Below are positions 1 to 10,863 of a stretch of 64,000 bases of DNA, one piece after another. The position numbers and the translations under genes are program-made. The DNA comes from Metabacillus mangrovi (GTDB taxonomy: Bacteria; Bacillota; Bacilli; Bacillales; Bacillaceae): NCBI RefSeq assembly GCF_009711125.1, contig NZ_WMIB01000002.1:62001-126000 (forward strand). The letters run 5' to 3'. The notes under the pieces were generated by a model, which was not told the DNA's origin, did no database searches, and was given only the letters and a program-made list of their open reading frames with translations. Position 1 is the first letter of the stretch, and each line of letters opens with the position of its first letter.

Positions 1-792
1 TTGTTTGCCTTTGACCAGGATGATACGGCGATTGAACATGCCGGAGAAAAGCTGGCGGCTTATGAAGGACAGGCTATTCTCATCAAAAGCAATTTCAGGC
101 ACATCCGTGAAAAGCTTGCTGAACATGGCGTAACAGCTGTGGACGGCATCCTCTTCGACCTTGGAGTATCCTCTCCGCAGCTCGATACACCGGAGCGCGG
201 CTTCAGCTACCATCATGATGCTCCGCTGGACATGCGTATGGATCAGCAATCAGACATCTCAGCATATGAGGTCGTTAATACTTGGAGCTATGAAGACCTT
301 GTCCGTATTTTTTTCAGATACGGAGAGGAGAAGTTTTCTAAGCAGATTGCAAGGAAGATAGAAGCGCGGCGCGAAAAAGAGCCGATCAGAACGACAGGTG
401 AACTCGTCGAACTGATCAAGGAAGGAATACCTGCTCCTGCAAGGAGAACCGGAGGCCATCCGGCCAAACGGATTTTCCAGGCCATCCGCATCGCGGTAAA
501 TGATGAACTGAAAGTGTTTGAAGAAGCCATTGAACAGTCCATCGAACTTCTGGGTCCTAAAGGAAGAATCAGTGTCATCACATTTCATTCCCTTGAAGAC
601 CGGATCTGCAAAACCGCGTTTAAGCAAGCGGCAGAAATCCCGCAGCTTCCACCGGGGCTGCCAGTGATCCCGAAGGAGTTCGAGCCGAAAATCAAATTAA
701 TTACAAGGAAGCCGATTTTGCCTGCAGAAGAGGAACTGACGGACAATAACCGTTCCCGTTCAGCGAAGCTCCGAATCGCAGAAAAAATCTAG
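1..792 (+). CDS. rsmH: 16S rRNA (cytosine1402-N4)-methyltransferase RsmH, 5' partial
   Basis: SAM-dependent methyltransferase that N4-methylates C1402 of 16S rRNA in the ribosomal decoding centre (older name MraW). The window opens inside the gene: the reading frame is open from base 1, and about 48 N-terminal residues, including the first SAM-binding glycine motif, are missing compared with a usual length near 311. The visible part begins at the FDQDD segment and keeps [11 protein letters not shown] (about residues 52-62 of the fragment) and the FHSLEDR motif near residue 197, both family signatures. It is the first gene here of the division and cell wall cluster and is followed by ftsL after 72 bases. 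The TTG at base 1 is an internal leucine codon, not a start. Confidence 0.97.
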   Translation: MFAFDQDDTAIEHAGEKLAAYEGQAILIKSNFRHIREKLAEHGVTAVDGILFDLGVSSPQLDTPERGFSYHHDAPLDMRMDQQSDISAYEVVNTWSYEDLVRIFFRYGEEKFSKQIARKIEARREKEPIRTTGELVELIKEGIPAPARRTGGHPAKRIFQAIRIAVNDELKVFEEAIEQSIELLGPKGRISVITFHSLEDRICKTAFKQAAEIPQLPPGLPVIPKEFEPKIKLITRKPILPAEEELTDNNRSRSAKLRIAEKI

Positions 793-864
793 CTGCCATC
801 CATAGAGAGAAAGAAAGCCTTTGAAAACATAAAAAAACTAGAAGGATGAAGAGGAGGTTCAGCC

Positions 865-1233
865 ATGAGCAATTTAGCCGTTAAGGTCAATCAACGCGCA
901 CAGGAAAAGACGAAGCAACAGCCGCAAAGCCAGCCGCAGACAGCTCCTGTCAAAAGAAGACTTCCCATTACACTGGGAGAAAGAGTATTGGCTGTCCTGT
1001 TTGTCCTCGGGCTGGCTGCTGCGAGCTTTCAATTGATCGCAAACAGTGTTGCTGCATATCAGTCAAGCATGGAAATTCAAAAGCTGGAACAGCAGGTTGA
1101 TGCACAAAGCAGAACGAATGCGGATCTGCAGGTTCAGGTGAAGGAATTGAGCAATTACGACACCATCTTAAAAAAAGCGAAAGAAAATGGGCTCAAGCTC
1201 GATAAAAACAATGTAAAGGCTATTCAGGAATAA
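865..1233 (+). CDS. ftsL: Cell division protein FtsL
   Basis: Small bitopic membrane protein of the divisome that pairs with DivIC and DivIB outside the membrane. The 122 residues comprise a basic, glutamine-rich cytoplasmic tail (residues 1-37), one membrane segment (about 38-58), and an extracellular heptad-like coiled coil (about 68-105). The start is the ATG preceded by GAGGAGG at good spacing. Sequence conservation in this family is low; the call rests mainly on topology, length and position between rsmH and pbpB. The gene ends one base before pbpB, which suggests translational coupling. Confidence 0.93.
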   Translation: MSNLAVKVNQRAQEKTKQQPQSQPQTAPVKRRLPITLGERVLAVLFVLGLAAASFQLIANSVAAYQSSMEIQKLEQQVDAQSRTNADLQVQVKELSNYDTILKKAKENGLKLDKNNVKAIQE

Positions 1234-1234
1234 C

Positions 1235-3391
1235 ATGGCGAAAAAGAATAAAAATATGAATAGAGGAGCAGCCGCATTAGCATTAGTGTTTGCGGTGCTC
1301 TTCTTTATCATTACGGGGAGATTTCTGTACATCCAGCTTACAGGACAAGTAGACGGTCAGGTTTTGGCGGCACGGGCGGCACAAAAGTACGAAAAACAGC
1401 AATCGCTCGAAGCGTCAAGGGGAGCCATCCTGGACCGGAACGGTGAAGCGATCGCCGAGGATACATCAGCTTATACGCTCGTGGCCATTCTTGATGAGAC
1501 CCTCACCACGAATCCAAAAAAGCCGCAGCATGTAATAGATAAAGACAAGACGGCTGAAAAACTGGCGCCGATTTTGGATATTGAAAAATCGGAAGCGCTT
1601 GGCTTTCTTGAAAAAGATGCAAAGCAGGTTGAGTTTGGAGCGGACGGAAGGAATTTAAGCCAGACAGAAAAGCTAAAAATTGAAAAGCTGAAGCTGCCGG
1701 GTATCGCTTTTATCAAAAATCAAAAACGCTTCTATCCGAATGGTGTGTTCGCATCTCATATCATAGGCTACGCCCAGAAAGATGAAGAAACAGGGAAAAC
1801 CTCAGGCATGCTTGGGCTTGAAAAAAGCCTGGACCGCTATCTTCAGGAAAAGGACGGACTCATTAAATACAACAGTGACCAGTTCGGCTGGAAGCTTCCC
1901 GGAAGCAAGGACAAGATTACGAAGCCGGATAACGGAAGCAGTGTGTATTTAACCCTTGACCAGAAAATCCAGACCTTCCTTGAAGATTCGATGAATCAGG
2001 CGGTCAAGGATTACAACCCTGAGAAGGTGATGGCTGTTGTAGCGGATCCGAAGACGGGTAAAATCCTTGCAATGAGCCAGAGGCCAAGCTTTAATCCCAA
2101 TACCCGGGATATCACCAATTTTTATAACGATATTATCGGCTACCCTTTTGAACCGGGGTCCACTATGAAAATGTACACTGTTGCTGCGGCGATCGAACAA
2201 GGTGTATACAACGGTGACGCTTCCTACAAATCAGGCGGGTATAAGATTGGGAAAAGAACAATCAGGGACCACAACAAGACGGGGTGGGGAACGATCACCT
2301 ACAACGAGGGCTTTGCCCGGTCTTCCAACGTGGCGATGATCAATCTTGCCATGAAAATCGGCCCGGATGCTTATGCAGACTATATGGAAAAGTTCGGTTT
2401 CGGGTCGAAGACAGGAATTGATCTTCCTGGAGAAGAAGCCGGAAAAATAAACTCAGACAGCTCCATTTCCCTTGCCACTGCTTCATTCGGCCAAGGCTCC
2501 ACCGCAACAGTCATCGAACAGATCCAGGCTGCAACCGCTATTGCAAATGACGGGCAAATGATGAAGCCTTATATCATCGATCAGATCACAGATCCTGACA
2601 CGAAAAAAGTGGTGGAGAAAAATGAGCCAAAGAAACTCGGCAAACCCATATCCGCTTCGACCGCCAAACAGGTCAGGGATTTGATGGGCAGTGTAGTGAC
2701 TTCTAAAAACGGTACAGGCAAGCCCTTTGCTATAGAAGGATACGATGTTGCAGGGAAAACAGGTACAGCCCAGCTGCCCGGTAAGGACGGCAGATACATG
2801 ACCGGCAAGGAAAATTACCTGTTCTCATTCATGGGTATGGCACCAAAGGATGATCCGCGGCTGCTTGTGTATGTAGCTGTCCAGCAGCCGGAACTTGAGC
2901 CGACAGAAACAGGCTCCATGACAACATCATCTATTTTCAAAACAGTCATGCAAAACAGTCTGCAGTATCTTCAGATCCAGCCAGATCAAGCAGCTGGGCA
3001 GAAGGTAAAAGACAAAGACAAAGAGCCGGAGAATCCAGTGATGGATTCCTATATCGGCAAAAATGCGAAGGATTCATCCGGCAAGCTGAGGAGCCTGTCA
3101 GCGGAACCGGTCATCCTTGGTACAGGATCTTCAGTAGAGGCTCAGAATCCTTCTGAAGGATCTGTCCTCACGAAGGATGAGAAAATCTTTCTGTATACCG
3201 GAGGGAAGGCCAAAATGCCGGATCTTTCAGGCTGGTCAAAAAGAGATGTAATGAAGCTTGCCGATTTGCTTCAGCTGCGCGTCTCTTTCTCAGGAGAAGG
3301 ATTTTCCGCCAAGCAGAGCATACCCGCAGGAACCCCGGTCAGCAGCAACACTCTCCTAACCGTAGAATTGAAACCGCCTGCCGGAAATTAA
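1235..3391 (+). CDS. pbpB: Penicillin-binding protein 2B, septal transpeptidase
   Basis: Class B penicillin-binding protein that cross-links septal peptidoglycan; it is the FtsI counterpart of Gram-positive bacteria. The 718 residues have a cytoplasmic start, one membrane anchor (about 13-33), a dimerisation domain, and a transpeptidase domain with all three active-site motifs: STMK with the nucleophilic Ser near 309, SSN near 363-365 and KTG near 508-510. Two PASTA modules follow after about residue 600. It starts one base after the ftsL stop and has no strong ribosome binding site of its own. A strong terminator follows, so it closes the first transcription unit. spoVD downstream is a paralogue. 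Confidence 0.97.
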   Translation: MAKKNKNMNRGAAALALVFAVLFFIITGRFLYIQLTGQVDGQVLAARAAQKYEKQQSLEASRGAILDRNGEAIAEDTSAYTLVAILDETLTTNPKKPQHVIDKDKTAEKLAPILDIEKSEALGFLEKDAKQVEFGADGRNLSQTEKLKIEKLKLPGIAFIKNQKRFYPNGVFASHIIGYAQKDEETGKTSGMLGLEKSLDRYLQEKDGLIKYNSDQFGWKLPGSKDKITKPDNGSSVYLTLDQKIQTFLEDSMNQAVKDYNPEKVMAVVADPKTGKILAMSQRPSFNPNTRDITNFYNDIIGYPFEPGSTMKMYTVAAAIEQGVYNGDASYKSGGYKIGKRTIRDHNKTGWGTITYNEGFARSSNVAMINLAMKIGPDAYADYMEKFGFGSKTGIDLPGEEAGKINSDSSISLATASFGQGSTATVIEQIQAATAIANDGQMMKPYIIDQITDPDTKKVVEKNEPKKLGKPISASTAKQVRDLMGSVVTSKNGTGKPFAIEGYDVAGKTGTAQLPGKDGRYMTGKENYLFSFMGMAPKDDPRLLVYVAVQQPELEPTETGSMTTSSIFKTVMQNSLQYLQIQPDQAAGQKVKDKDKEPENPVMDSYIGKNAKDSSGKLRSLSAEPVILGTGSSVEAQNPSEGSVLTKDEKIFLYTGGKAKMPDLSGWSKRDVMKLADLLQLRVSFSGEGFSAKQSIPAGTPVSSNTLLTVELKPPAGN

Positions 3392-3401
3392 CGGAACCCC
3401 G

Positions 3402-3435
3402 AGCGGGGAAAACGATACGTTTTCCCCGCTTTTTT
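3402..3435 (+). terminator. Rho-independent terminator after pbpB
   Basis: A perfect 12-bp stem (left arm 3402-3413, right arm 3419-3430) closes a 5-base loop and runs straight into five T residues. It lies 11 bases after the pbpB stop and separates the vegetative division genes from spoVD. Confidence 0.9.
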
Positions 3436-3494
3436 AATGCGGGAAAATTTATGAAAAACACCGGGCGAAGGGAAGGTCTTTCCTCCTTGGGGCT

Positions 3495-3530
3495 GTTCTA
3501 CTCACTGCTGTACAAGCATATAGTGGAGGG
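3495..3530 (+). promoter_or_regulatory. Possible sigma-E type promoter of spoVD
   Basis: The 109 bases between the pbpB terminator and spoVD hold a CATATAGT box (about 3516-3523) that matches the sigma-E -10 consensus CATACAAT at six of eight positions. The region where the -35 should lie, around GTTCTACT, is a poor match. spoVD is known to be sigma-E controlled in B. subtilis, which makes the placement plausible, but the sequence evidence is weak. Confidence 0.3.
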
Positions 3531-3556
3531 AGCCTAGACAAGGAGTGGATGATCGT

Positions 3557-5476
3557 TTGCGCGTATCACACGTTACTGTTCGAAAGAGACTGGCTGCCGT
3601 CCTGCTGATCGGGGTGCTCGTATTTGCTGTTATAGATGTCAGGCTTGGCTATGTACAATTTATATTGGGAGACAAGCTGACGGCAGGAGCGAAGGATTTG
3701 TGGAGCCGTAATTTGCCGTTTGAACCGGAACGCGGGGAAATACTTGACAGGAACGGAGTAAAGCTTGCTACGAATATCAGTGCTCCTACGGTGTATGCTG
3801 TACCGAGGCAGATCGGGAACCCTGCAGAAGCTGCCGCCAAACTTGCTCAGGTCTTAAATATGACAGAAAAAAAAGCTTATGATTTTCTTACTCAAAATCA
3901 AATGATTGTGACCATTAAACCCGAGGGCCGCAAGATCTCGCATGAAAAGGCGGGAGAAGTCAGAGCACTCGGGATTAAGGGGGTCTATATCGGGGAAGAC
4001 AGCAAGAGGTATTATCCGAACGGCAGCTATTTATCCCACGTCCTTGGTTTTGCAGGGATTGATAACCAGGGTCTTCTCGGCCTTGAGGGGTTTTATGATG
4101 AACAGCTTAAGGGTGAAAAAGGGTTCGTGAAATTTTACTCGGACGCCAAAGGAAAGCGGATGCCGAATGAAGCTGATGACTATAAGCCGCCTACAGACGG
4201 GCAGACTCTTAAACTCACCATCGACTCCAAAGTACAAACCGTCATTGAAAGGGAGCTTGATCTTGCCCAGGCTAAGTATAACCCGGATGGCATCATCGCG
4301 ATTGCCATGAATCCGAAAAACGGAGAAATTCTTGGCATGTCTTCAAGGCCTGACTTTGACCCGGCCAAATATCAGGATGTGGAACCATCCGTATACAACC
4401 GCAACCTTCCTGTCTGGAGTACGTATGAACCCGGATCAACCTTTAAGATCATCACCCTCGCTGCGGCCCTGGAGGAACAGAAAGTCAATTTGGAACATGA
4501 TCATTTTCATGATTCAGGTTCGGTCCAGGTCGCAGGTGCAAGACTGAAATGCTGGAAAAGAGGAGGGCATGGATCCCAGAGCTTCCTTGAGGTTGTTCAA
4601 AACTCCTGCAACCCCGGTTTCGTTGAACTCGGGCAGAGACTCGGAAAAGAGAAGCTTTTTCAATACATTAAAGCATTTGGCTTCGGTCAGAAAACAGGAA
4701 TCGACCTGCAGGGAGAAGGAAGAGGGATCCTGTTCAATATGGACCGTGTCGGCCCGGTGGAGCAGGCAACGACTGCATTTGGCCAAGGGGTTTCGGTAAC
4801 GCCGATTCAACAGGTGGCTGCCGTTTCCGCAGCGGTGAACGGTGGAGTTCTATATACCCCTTATATAGCGAAGGAATGGATCGATCCGGTTACCGGAGCC
4901 GTGCATAACCGGAATGCTCCCGCTGAGAAAAGGCGGGTCATTACAGAGAGCACTTCCAAACAAATTCGCTATGCCCTCGAAAGTGTAGTGGCAAAAGGTA
5001 CAGGGCGGAATGCTTTTGTAGAAGGGTACCGTGTAGGCGGGAAAACAGGAACGGCACAGAAGGTCAGCAACGGAGTCTATCTGAAAAATAATTTTATCGT
5101 ATCCTTTATAGGGTTTGCTCCTGCTGATGATCCAGAGCTCGTTGTCTATGTGGCTGTCGATAACCCGAAAGGCACGGTTCAATTCGGAGGAACCGTTGCG
5201 GCCCCGATCGTCGGCAGCATCATGAGGGACAGTCTTCCGGAGATGGGAGTTGAGCCCCGGAAGGATCAGATGGAAAAAACGTATAAATGGGGAGACACAA
5301 AGTCTGTGGAAGTCCCGAATTTATTAGGGATGGAGATCGATGAACTCAGGGAACAGCTCCTGAATGTGAAATTTGATGTATCAGGCAGCGGGGAAGCTGT
5401 CGTCCAGCAGTCACCGGCTGCCGGGACGAAAATAAAAGAAGGTTCAGCCATCCGCGTTTATATGGGGAATCCTTAG
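3557..5476 (+). CDS. spoVD: Stage V sporulation protein D (spore cortex class B PBP)
   Basis: Sporulation-specific class B penicillin-binding protein needed for cortex peptidoglycan synthesis in the mother cell, working with SpoVE. I chose the TTG at 3557 (639 residues): the AAGGAGTG ribosome binding site at 3540-3547 is well spaced for it, while the upstream in-frame GTG at 3545 lies inside that site. The protein then starts LRVSHVTVRKR, like the B. subtilis protein. Visible features are a membrane anchor (about 10-32), the transpeptidase STFK near residue 294, an SCN motif, a KTGTAQ motif, and one C-terminal PASTA module, against two in pbpB. It is followed by its own terminator. Confidence 0.96.
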   Translation: MRVSHVTVRKRLAAVLLIGVLVFAVIDVRLGYVQFILGDKLTAGAKDLWSRNLPFEPERGEILDRNGVKLATNISAPTVYAVPRQIGNPAEAAAKLAQVLNMTEKKAYDFLTQNQMIVTIKPEGRKISHEKAGEVRALGIKGVYIGEDSKRYYPNGSYLSHVLGFAGIDNQGLLGLEGFYDEQLKGEKGFVKFYSDAKGKRMPNEADDYKPPTDGQTLKLTIDSKVQTVIERELDLAQAKYNPDGIIAIAMNPKNGEILGMSSRPDFDPAKYQDVEPSVYNRNLPVWSTYEPGSTFKIITLAAALEEQKVNLEHDHFHDSGSVQVAGARLKCWKRGGHGSQSFLEVVQNSCNPGFVELGQRLGKEKLFQYIKAFGFGQKTGIDLQGEGRGILFNMDRVGPVEQATTAFGQGVSVTPIQQVAAVSAAVNGGVLYTPYIAKEWIDPVTGAVHNRNAPAEKRRVITESTSKQIRYALESVVAKGTGRNAFVEGYRVGGKTGTAQKVSNGVYLKNNFIVSFIGFAPADDPELVVYVAVDNPKGTVQFGGTVAAPIVGSIMRDSLPEMGVEPRKDQMEKTYKWGDTKSVEVPNLLGMEIDELREQLLNVKFDVSGSGEAVVQQSPAAGTKIKEGSAIRVYMGNP

Positions 5477-5482
5477 AAAAAT

Positions 5483-5516
5483 CCGGCCGGACAGCAGAGA
5501 TCCGGCCGGGTTTTTT
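5483..5516 (+). terminator. Rho-independent terminator after spoVD
   Basis: A 9-bp GC stem (5483-5491 with 5501-5509) has a 9-base loop and is followed by a G and six T residues, seven bases after the spoVD stop codon. Confidence 0.88.
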
Positions 5517-5559
5517 CCTGAAGCAAAGCGGCAGGGCTGCGAACCCCTTTAAATTAACA

Positions 5560-5589
5560 TTGGCTTCTGAACGGGAACTAAGCTAAAAT
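5560..5589 (+). promoter_or_regulatory. Sigma-A type promoter of murE
   Basis: TTGGCT (5560-5565) and TAAAAT (5584-5589) are separated by 18 bases. It follows the spoVD terminator and lies about 64 bases before murE, so it can supply vegetative transcription of the mur genes independently of the sporulation gene upstream. Confidence 0.6.
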
Positions 5590-5652
5590 AGGAACTGTAT
5601 GCAAAAAAAGTAGATGCTATTTTAAGAGTTTGAATTGTGAGGTTAGATAATC

Positions 5653-7164
5653 ATGAAGTTAACTGATTTGCTTTCCCATCTGCCTATAGGGAATCTGAGT
5701 GCTGCAGGTGATCCGGAAATACAATCTGTAGAGATGGATTCAAGAAAAGCAGGAAAAGGAAGCTTGTTTATTTGTATTAAGGGATATACAGTGGATGGCC
5801 ATGATTTTGCTGAGCAGGCTGTCAATCAGGGAGCTTCAGCTGTCATTGCGGAAAAACCGCTTGAACTGCCGGTCCCTGTAATCATCGTTCCCGACACCGG
5901 AAGGGCCATGGCTGTTCTTGCAGATGCTTTTTACGGCCAGCCTACAGGCAAGCTTCATTTGATCGGTGTAACCGGGACAAACGGAAAAACCACGGTTTCC
6001 CATTTAATCGAGCAGGTCATGCAGTCTGCCGGGAAGAAAACCGGAATGATCGGGACAATGTACATAAAAATCGGGGACGAGATTCAAGGGGTCCGCAACA
6101 CGACGCCCGAGAGTCTTACCCTGCAGAAAACATTCAGGCAAATGGCAGATCAGGGCGTGACGAACGCTGTGATGGAAGTCTCTTCCCATGCGCTGCATAT
6201 GGGCAGAGTACATGGCTGCGATTATGATGTGGCCGTGTTCACAAACCTGACACAGGACCACCTGGACTACCATGGAAGCATGGAATCTTATAAACAGGCA
6301 AAAGGTCTGCTGTTCTCGCAGCTTGGAAACACATTTAACCGGGAGCGCCCGAAATATGCAGTATTCAATCAGGATGATCCCGCTGCCGAGGATTATAAAA
6401 AGATGACGGCGGCCCACCTGCTGACGTACGGGATCGACCGGAAAGCTGACGTGATGGCAGAGGAGATCAAGATGACTTCAAGCGGCACGTCCTTCAAGCT
6501 CGTTACACCTTTCGGTACACGGTGCATGAAGCTTAAGCTGATCGGAAAGTTCAGTGTATACAATGTGCTGGCTGCGATTTCAGCCTGCCTGGTATCCGGT
6601 ATCCCTCTCGAAGAGGCAGCTGCAGCGCTTGAAGAGGCAGAGGGAGTAAGGGGCAGGTTTGAACTGGTCGATGCGGGGCAGCCTTTTGCTGTGATTGTCG
6701 ATTATGCCCACACCCCGGACAGCCTTGAAAACGTCCTTAAAACAGTCCGTCAGTTTGCGGCCGGAAGAGTATTTACCGTTATCGGCTGCGGCGGTGACCG
6801 TGACAAAACAAAAAGGCCGCTCATGGCGCAAATCGCAGTGAATTATGCAGATGAACCGATTTTCACATCCGATAATCCACGGAGCGAGGATCCTCAAATG
6901 ATCCTCTCTGATATGGAAAAGGGTGTGCAGAATTCCTACTACCATTCCTTCGTGAACAGGGAGCAGGCGATTTATTTTGCAGCAGCGAATGCCCGTGCCG
7001 GTGATGTGGTTCTGATCGCAGGAAAAGGACATGAAACGTATCAGCAAATCGGAGATCAAGTGTTTGATTTTGATGACAGGGAAATTGCCCTGCAGGCCAT
7101 CAGCAGCTTGAAAATCGGCAAAGAAGCCGTAAAACACAATAAGGCAGACGGAAGTGAGCAGTGA
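5653..7164 (+). CDS. murE: UDP-MurNAc-tripeptide synthetase (meso-DAP adding)
   Basis: Cytoplasmic ATP-dependent ligase that adds the third residue of the peptidoglycan stem peptide to UDP-MurNAc-L-Ala-D-Glu. The 503 residues show the Mur ligase P-loop GTNGKTT near 108-114, the central domain signature DHLDYHG, and DNPRSEDP in the C-terminal domain. The DNPR motif is known to mark enzymes that add meso-diaminopimelate rather than lysine, which fits a Bacillus wall. The ATG at 5653 has only a modest upstream AGGTTAG-type binding site. It is followed by mraY. Confidence 0.97.
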   Translation: MKLTDLLSHLPIGNLSAAGDPEIQSVEMDSRKAGKGSLFICIKGYTVDGHDFAEQAVNQGASAVIAEKPLELPVPVIIVPDTGRAMAVLADAFYGQPTGKLHLIGVTGTNGKTTVSHLIEQVMQSAGKKTGMIGTMYIKIGDEIQGVRNTTPESLTLQKTFRQMADQGVTNAVMEVSSHALHMGRVHGCDYDVAVFTNLTQDHLDYHGSMESYKQAKGLLFSQLGNTFNRERPKYAVFNQDDPAAEDYKKMTAAHLLTYGIDRKADVMAEEIKMTSSGTSFKLVTPFGTRCMKLKLIGKFSVYNVLAAISACLVSGIPLEEAAAALEEAEGVRGRFELVDAGQPFAVIVDYAHTPDSLENVLKTVRQFAAGRVFTVIGCGGDRDKTKRPLMAQIAVNYADEPIFTSDNPRSEDPQMILSDMEKGVQNSYYHSFVNREQAIYFAAANARAGDVVLIAGKGHETYQQIGDQVFDFDDREIALQAISSLKIGKEAVKHNKADGSEQ

Positions 7165-7262
7165 GAAAATGAGTTTGTTAATTTGGTGTAAACATAATAG
7201 GCATCAGAAAGCATATGATATTCACAAAGAGACAAGGATGGAGATTGAAGGAGGAAAACGCA

Positions 7263-8237
7263 GTGCTTGAGCAAGTGATATTTTTTACGATCCTAATGGG
7301 CTTTTTAATAAGCGTTTTGCTTTCTCCTTTCTTCATCCCGTTTTTGAGAAGATTGAAATTTGGACAAAGCATCCGGGATGAAGGCCCTAAATCACATATG
7401 AAAAAAACCGGAACACCGACAATGGGCGGAATCATGATCATCCTTTCCATTATTGTCACGACCCTCGTGATGACTGGAAAGTTTTCAGAGCCCGGCGTCG
7501 AAACGTATCTTCTTCTTTTTGTCACGTTCGGATACGGAGTGCTTGGTTTTCTCGATGATTTTATAAAAGTTGTCATGAAGCGCAACCTCGGTCTGACATC
7601 GAAGCAGAAGCTGATCGGCCAGATCATGATTGCCGTCGTGTTTTATCTTGTATTCAGGCAATATGAGTTCTCTACCGAAATCCGTATTCCGGGTACAGAA
7701 TTTGCCTTTGATCTTGGATGGGCATACGTCATTCTGATCGTCTTTATGCTTGTTGGGGGATCAAACGCGGTTAACCTGACGGACGGATTGGACGGACTAT
7801 TATCCGGAACAGCTGCCATCGCATTCGGGGCTTTCGCGATTCTTGCATGGAATCAGTCCCAATATGATGTCGCGATCTTTTCTGTTGCCGTTGCCGGTGC
7901 TGTTCTTGGTTTCCTCGTCTTTAATGCGCATCCTGCAAAAGTATTTATGGGTGATACCGGCTCCCTTGCACTGGGAGGCGCCATTGTAACGGTAGCCATC
8001 CTGACGAAACTGGAGATTCTGCTTGTCCTGATCGGCGGTATTTTCGTTCTGGAAACTTTATCTGTTATCATTCAGGTCATTTCTTTTAAAACGACCGGAA
8101 AAAGAGTGTTCAAGATGAGCCCTCTGCATCACCATTACGAGCTGTCAGGCTGGTCCGAATGGCGTGTAGTCGTAACGTTCTGGACAGCAGGACTGATTTT
8201 TGCAATGGTTGGAATCTATATCGAGGTGTGGTTGTAA
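7263..8237 (+). CDS. mraY: Phospho-N-acetylmuramoyl-pentapeptide transferase
   Basis: Integral membrane enzyme that transfers phospho-MurNAc-pentapeptide to undecaprenyl phosphate, giving lipid I. The frame is open from an upstream ATG at 7215, but the GTG at 7263 has AAGGAGG at ideal distance and gives 324 residues, the usual length, starting MLEQV. About ten hydrophobic segments are visible. Family motifs include GFLDDFIK (Mg-binding aspartates), NLTDGLDGL, the [12 protein letters not shown] stretch and MSPLHHHYE near the C-terminus. It ends immediately before murD (no intervening base). Confidence 0.97.
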   Translation: MLEQVIFFTILMGFLISVLLSPFFIPFLRRLKFGQSIRDEGPKSHMKKTGTPTMGGIMIILSIIVTTLVMTGKFSEPGVETYLLLFVTFGYGVLGFLDDFIKVVMKRNLGLTSKQKLIGQIMIAVVFYLVFRQYEFSTEIRIPGTEFAFDLGWAYVILIVFMLVGGSNAVNLTDGLDGLLSGTAAIAFGAFAILAWNQSQYDVAIFSVAVAGAVLGFLVFNAHPAKVFMGDTGSLALGGAIVTVAILTKLEILLVLIGGIFVLETLSVIIQVISFKTTGKRVFKMSPLHHHYELSGWSEWRVVVTFWTAGLIFAMVGIYIEVWL

Positions 8238-9593
8238 GTGAAAAACATAGACGTTTATAAAGAAAAGCATGTCCTGGTCCTCGGGCTCGCCAAAAGCGGC
8301 CTTGCTGCTGCGAGGCTTCTCCGGAAACTGGGTGCACATGTCACCGTCAATGATATGAAGCCGTTCGAAGAAAATGAAGCCGCACAGGAACTGGATTCTT
8401 CAGGAATCGAAGTGATCTGCGGACATCATCCTTCGAATCTGCTGGAAGAGAAGAAGATTGAATTGATTGTGAAAAATCCGGGCATCCCCTATTCCAATCC
8501 TATTCTCGTTCAGGCTGCTGAGCGGAACCTTCCCGTGTTGACGGAGGTGGAGCTTGCGTACCAGATTTCAGAGGCAGATATCATTGGAATTACAGGTTCG
8601 AATGGCAAGACAACAACAACAACACTCGTTTATGAGATGCTAAAAGCAGACGGAAAAGATCCCCTGATTGCCGGAAATATCGGCACTGTCGCATGTGAAG
8701 TGGCAGAAAAGGCAGAAGCCGGACAGGTGATCGTTATGGAGCTGTCATCGTTCCAGCTGCAGGGGACAAGGTCCTTCCGCCCTTCTGCTGCCGTTGTGTT
8801 GAACTTATTTGATGCCCATCTGGATTATCATGGCACAAAAGAAGCGTATGCCGGAGCGAAAGGGAAAATCTATGAAAATCTGACTCCGGATGATACGGCT
8901 GCCGTTAACGCGGATGATAAGGAGGCGGGGAGGCTTGCCGAACGGACAGAAGGAAAGAAAATTCTGTTCTCTGTTCGCGAGTATCTTACTGAAGGCGCCT
9001 GTGTCCATAACGGTGCCGTCTTCTACAATGGTGAAGAAATCATCAAGACGGGAGAGATCGTCCTCCCCGGAAAGCACAGCCTTGAGAACATCCTTGCCGC
9101 TGTGTGCCTGGTGAAAACCCGCGGATGCTCGAACGAAGCGATTGTAAAGGTGCTTACCTCCTTTACAGGGGTTGTACATAGACTGCAGTTTATCCGCACC
9201 CTGAATGGCCGGAGATTTTACAATGATTCGAAGGCGACCAATATTCTTGCCACATCCAAAGCGCTCGAAGCCTTCGAGCAGCCTGTTATCCTCCTTGCTG
9301 GCGGACTTGACCGCGGCAACGGGTTTGACGAGCTGAAGCCATACATGAAGCATGTAAAAGCGGTGATTACATTTGGAGAAACCGCTCCTAAACTTGAAAG
9401 AGCCGCCGCTGACCTTGGAATAGAAGCTGTTAAACGTGTCGATAATGTGGAACAGGCAGCCGGCGCGGCCTACAGCCTTTCCGGAGAGGGAGATGTTATT
9501 CTCCTGTCACCGGCTTGTGCAAGCTGGGATCAGTACAAGACTTTTGAAGAACGAGGAGACATGTTTGCAAGCGCCGTGCATAAGCTAGATTGA
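8238..9593 (+). CDS. murD: UDP-MurNAc-L-alanine:D-glutamate ligase
   Basis: Cytoplasmic Mur ligase adding D-glutamate to UDP-MurNAc-L-Ala. The 451 residues have an N-terminal Rossmann-like UDP-binding domain ([13 protein letters not shown]), a central ATPase domain with GSNGKTTTT near residue 118, and a C-terminal ligase domain. The GTG start abuts the mraY stop, and a GAGGTG binding site lies inside the end of mraY, so translation is coupled. spoVE follows after 47 bases. Confidence 0.97.
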   Translation: MKNIDVYKEKHVLVLGLAKSGLAAARLLRKLGAHVTVNDMKPFEENEAAQELDSSGIEVICGHHPSNLLEEKKIELIVKNPGIPYSNPILVQAAERNLPVLTEVELAYQISEADIIGITGSNGKTTTTTLVYEMLKADGKDPLIAGNIGTVACEVAEKAEAGQVIVMELSSFQLQGTRSFRPSAAVVLNLFDAHLDYHGTKEAYAGAKGKIYENLTPDDTAAVNADDKEAGRLAERTEGKKILFSVREYLTEGACVHNGAVFYNGEEIIKTGEIVLPGKHSLENILAAVCLVKTRGCSNEAIVKVLTSFTGVVHRLQFIRTLNGRRFYNDSKATNILATSKALEAFEQPVILLAGGLDRGNGFDELKPYMKHVKAVITFGETAPKLERAAADLGIEAVKRVDNVEQAAGAAYSLSGEGDVILLSPACASWDQYKTFEERGDMFASAVHKLD

Positions 9594-9640
9594 GGGCTCG
9601 TACCAGAGCCTGACCTTTAGAGAAATAGAGGTGTGCGGCT

Positions 9641-10741
9641 TTGACGGCGAAAAGAACGACTCCTGATTTCATTTTGATCATCGTGACACTCCTGCTTTTG
9701 ACAGTTGGGCTGATCATTGTCTACAGCGCCAGCGCCATCTGGGCGGATTATAAATTCGATGACTCTTTTTTCTTCGCGAAAAGACAGCTTCTTTTTGCGG
9801 GGATCGGCATAATCGGCATGTTTTTTATTATGAATATTGATTACTGGACCTGGAGGACGTGGGCGAAAATCATTTTGCTCATCTGTTTTGTTCTTCTCGT
9901 CGCGGTTCTCGTCCCGGGCATCGGGATGGAGCGGAATGGTTCGAGGAGCTGGATCGGGGTCGGTGCATTTTCTATCCAGCCATCAGAATTTATGAAATTT
10001 GCGATGATTGTCTTTCTGGCAAAATACCTGTCAGAGCATCAGAAAAAAATCACCTCATTCAGAAAAGGGCTTGTCCCTTCACTCGGACTTGTTTTCATTG
10101 CCTTCGGCATGATCATGCTCCAGCCCGACCTCGGCACAGGAACGGTAATGGTGGGAACATGCATCGTGATGATTTTCACTGCAGGGGCACGAATCTGGCA
10201 TTTTGGCTTTCTCGGACTGCTGGGTGCCGGTGGCTTTGCGGCTCTCGTAATATCCGCACCTTACCGGATGAAACGGATCACCTCATTTTTGGATCCGTGG
10301 CAGGATCCGCTCGGGAGTGGCTTTCAGATCATCCAGTCGCTCTATGCGATCGGACCGGGCGGGCTGTTCGGAATGGGACTGGGACAGAGCAGGCAAAAGT
10401 TTTTTTATCTGCCTGAGCCGCAGACTGATTTTATCTTTGCCATATTGGCAGAAGAATTGGGATTCATCGGAGGGTCGCTCGTGCTGCTCCTGTTTTGCCT
10501 CCTGCTGTGGAGGGGAATAAGAATTGCATTGGGAGCCCCTGATTTATATGGCGCGTTTTTATCAGTGGGAATTATTGCGATGGTCGCCATTCAGGTTATG
10601 ATCAACATAGGGGTCGTTACAGGCCTGATGCCCGTTACGGGGATCACACTGCCTTTTTTAAGCTATGGAGGATCCTCTCTGACACTGATGCTGATGGCAA
10701 TCGGGGTCTTGCTGAATATCAGCAGATATGCTAAATACTAA
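9641..10741 (+). CDS. spoVE: Stage V sporulation protein E, SEDS glycosyltransferase
   Basis: SEDS-family lipid II polymerase that builds cortex peptidoglycan with SpoVD during sporulation. The 366-residue multispanning protein (about ten hydrophobic segments) carries SEDS signatures: [27 protein letters not shown], and the [10 protein letters not shown] stretch near the C-terminus. The TTG start has GAGGTG eight bases upstream. SEDS paralogues FtsW and RodA are similar, but the location between murD and murG and the close match to SpoVE over its whole length support this name. The gene is expected to be under sporulation control; no separate promoter is obvious in the short gap before it. 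Confidence 0.93.
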   Translation: MTAKRTTPDFILIIVTLLLLTVGLIIVYSASAIWADYKFDDSFFFAKRQLLFAGIGIIGMFFIMNIDYWTWRTWAKIILLICFVLLVAVLVPGIGMERNGSRSWIGVGAFSIQPSEFMKFAMIVFLAKYLSEHQKKITSFRKGLVPSLGLVFIAFGMIMLQPDLGTGTVMVGTCIVMIFTAGARIWHFGFLGLLGAGGFAALVISAPYRMKRITSFLDPWQDPLGSGFQIIQSLYAIGPGGLFGMGLGQSRQKFFYLPEPQTDFIFAILAEELGFIGGSLVLLLFCLLLWRGIRIALGAPDLYGAFLSVGIIAMVAIQVMINIGVVTGLMPVTGITLPFLSYGGSSLTLMLMAIGVLLNISRYAKY

Positions 10742-10863
10742 TTGAACAGAACGAAGCGGAGGCTGACCCAGCTGATCGGAAATCGAATGGTATTTCTGTA
10801 AAGCCAGGGCCGGCCCCTCCCTATTTATCCCCTTTTTACGGGAGAGCCCAGGAGGAATCAGAG

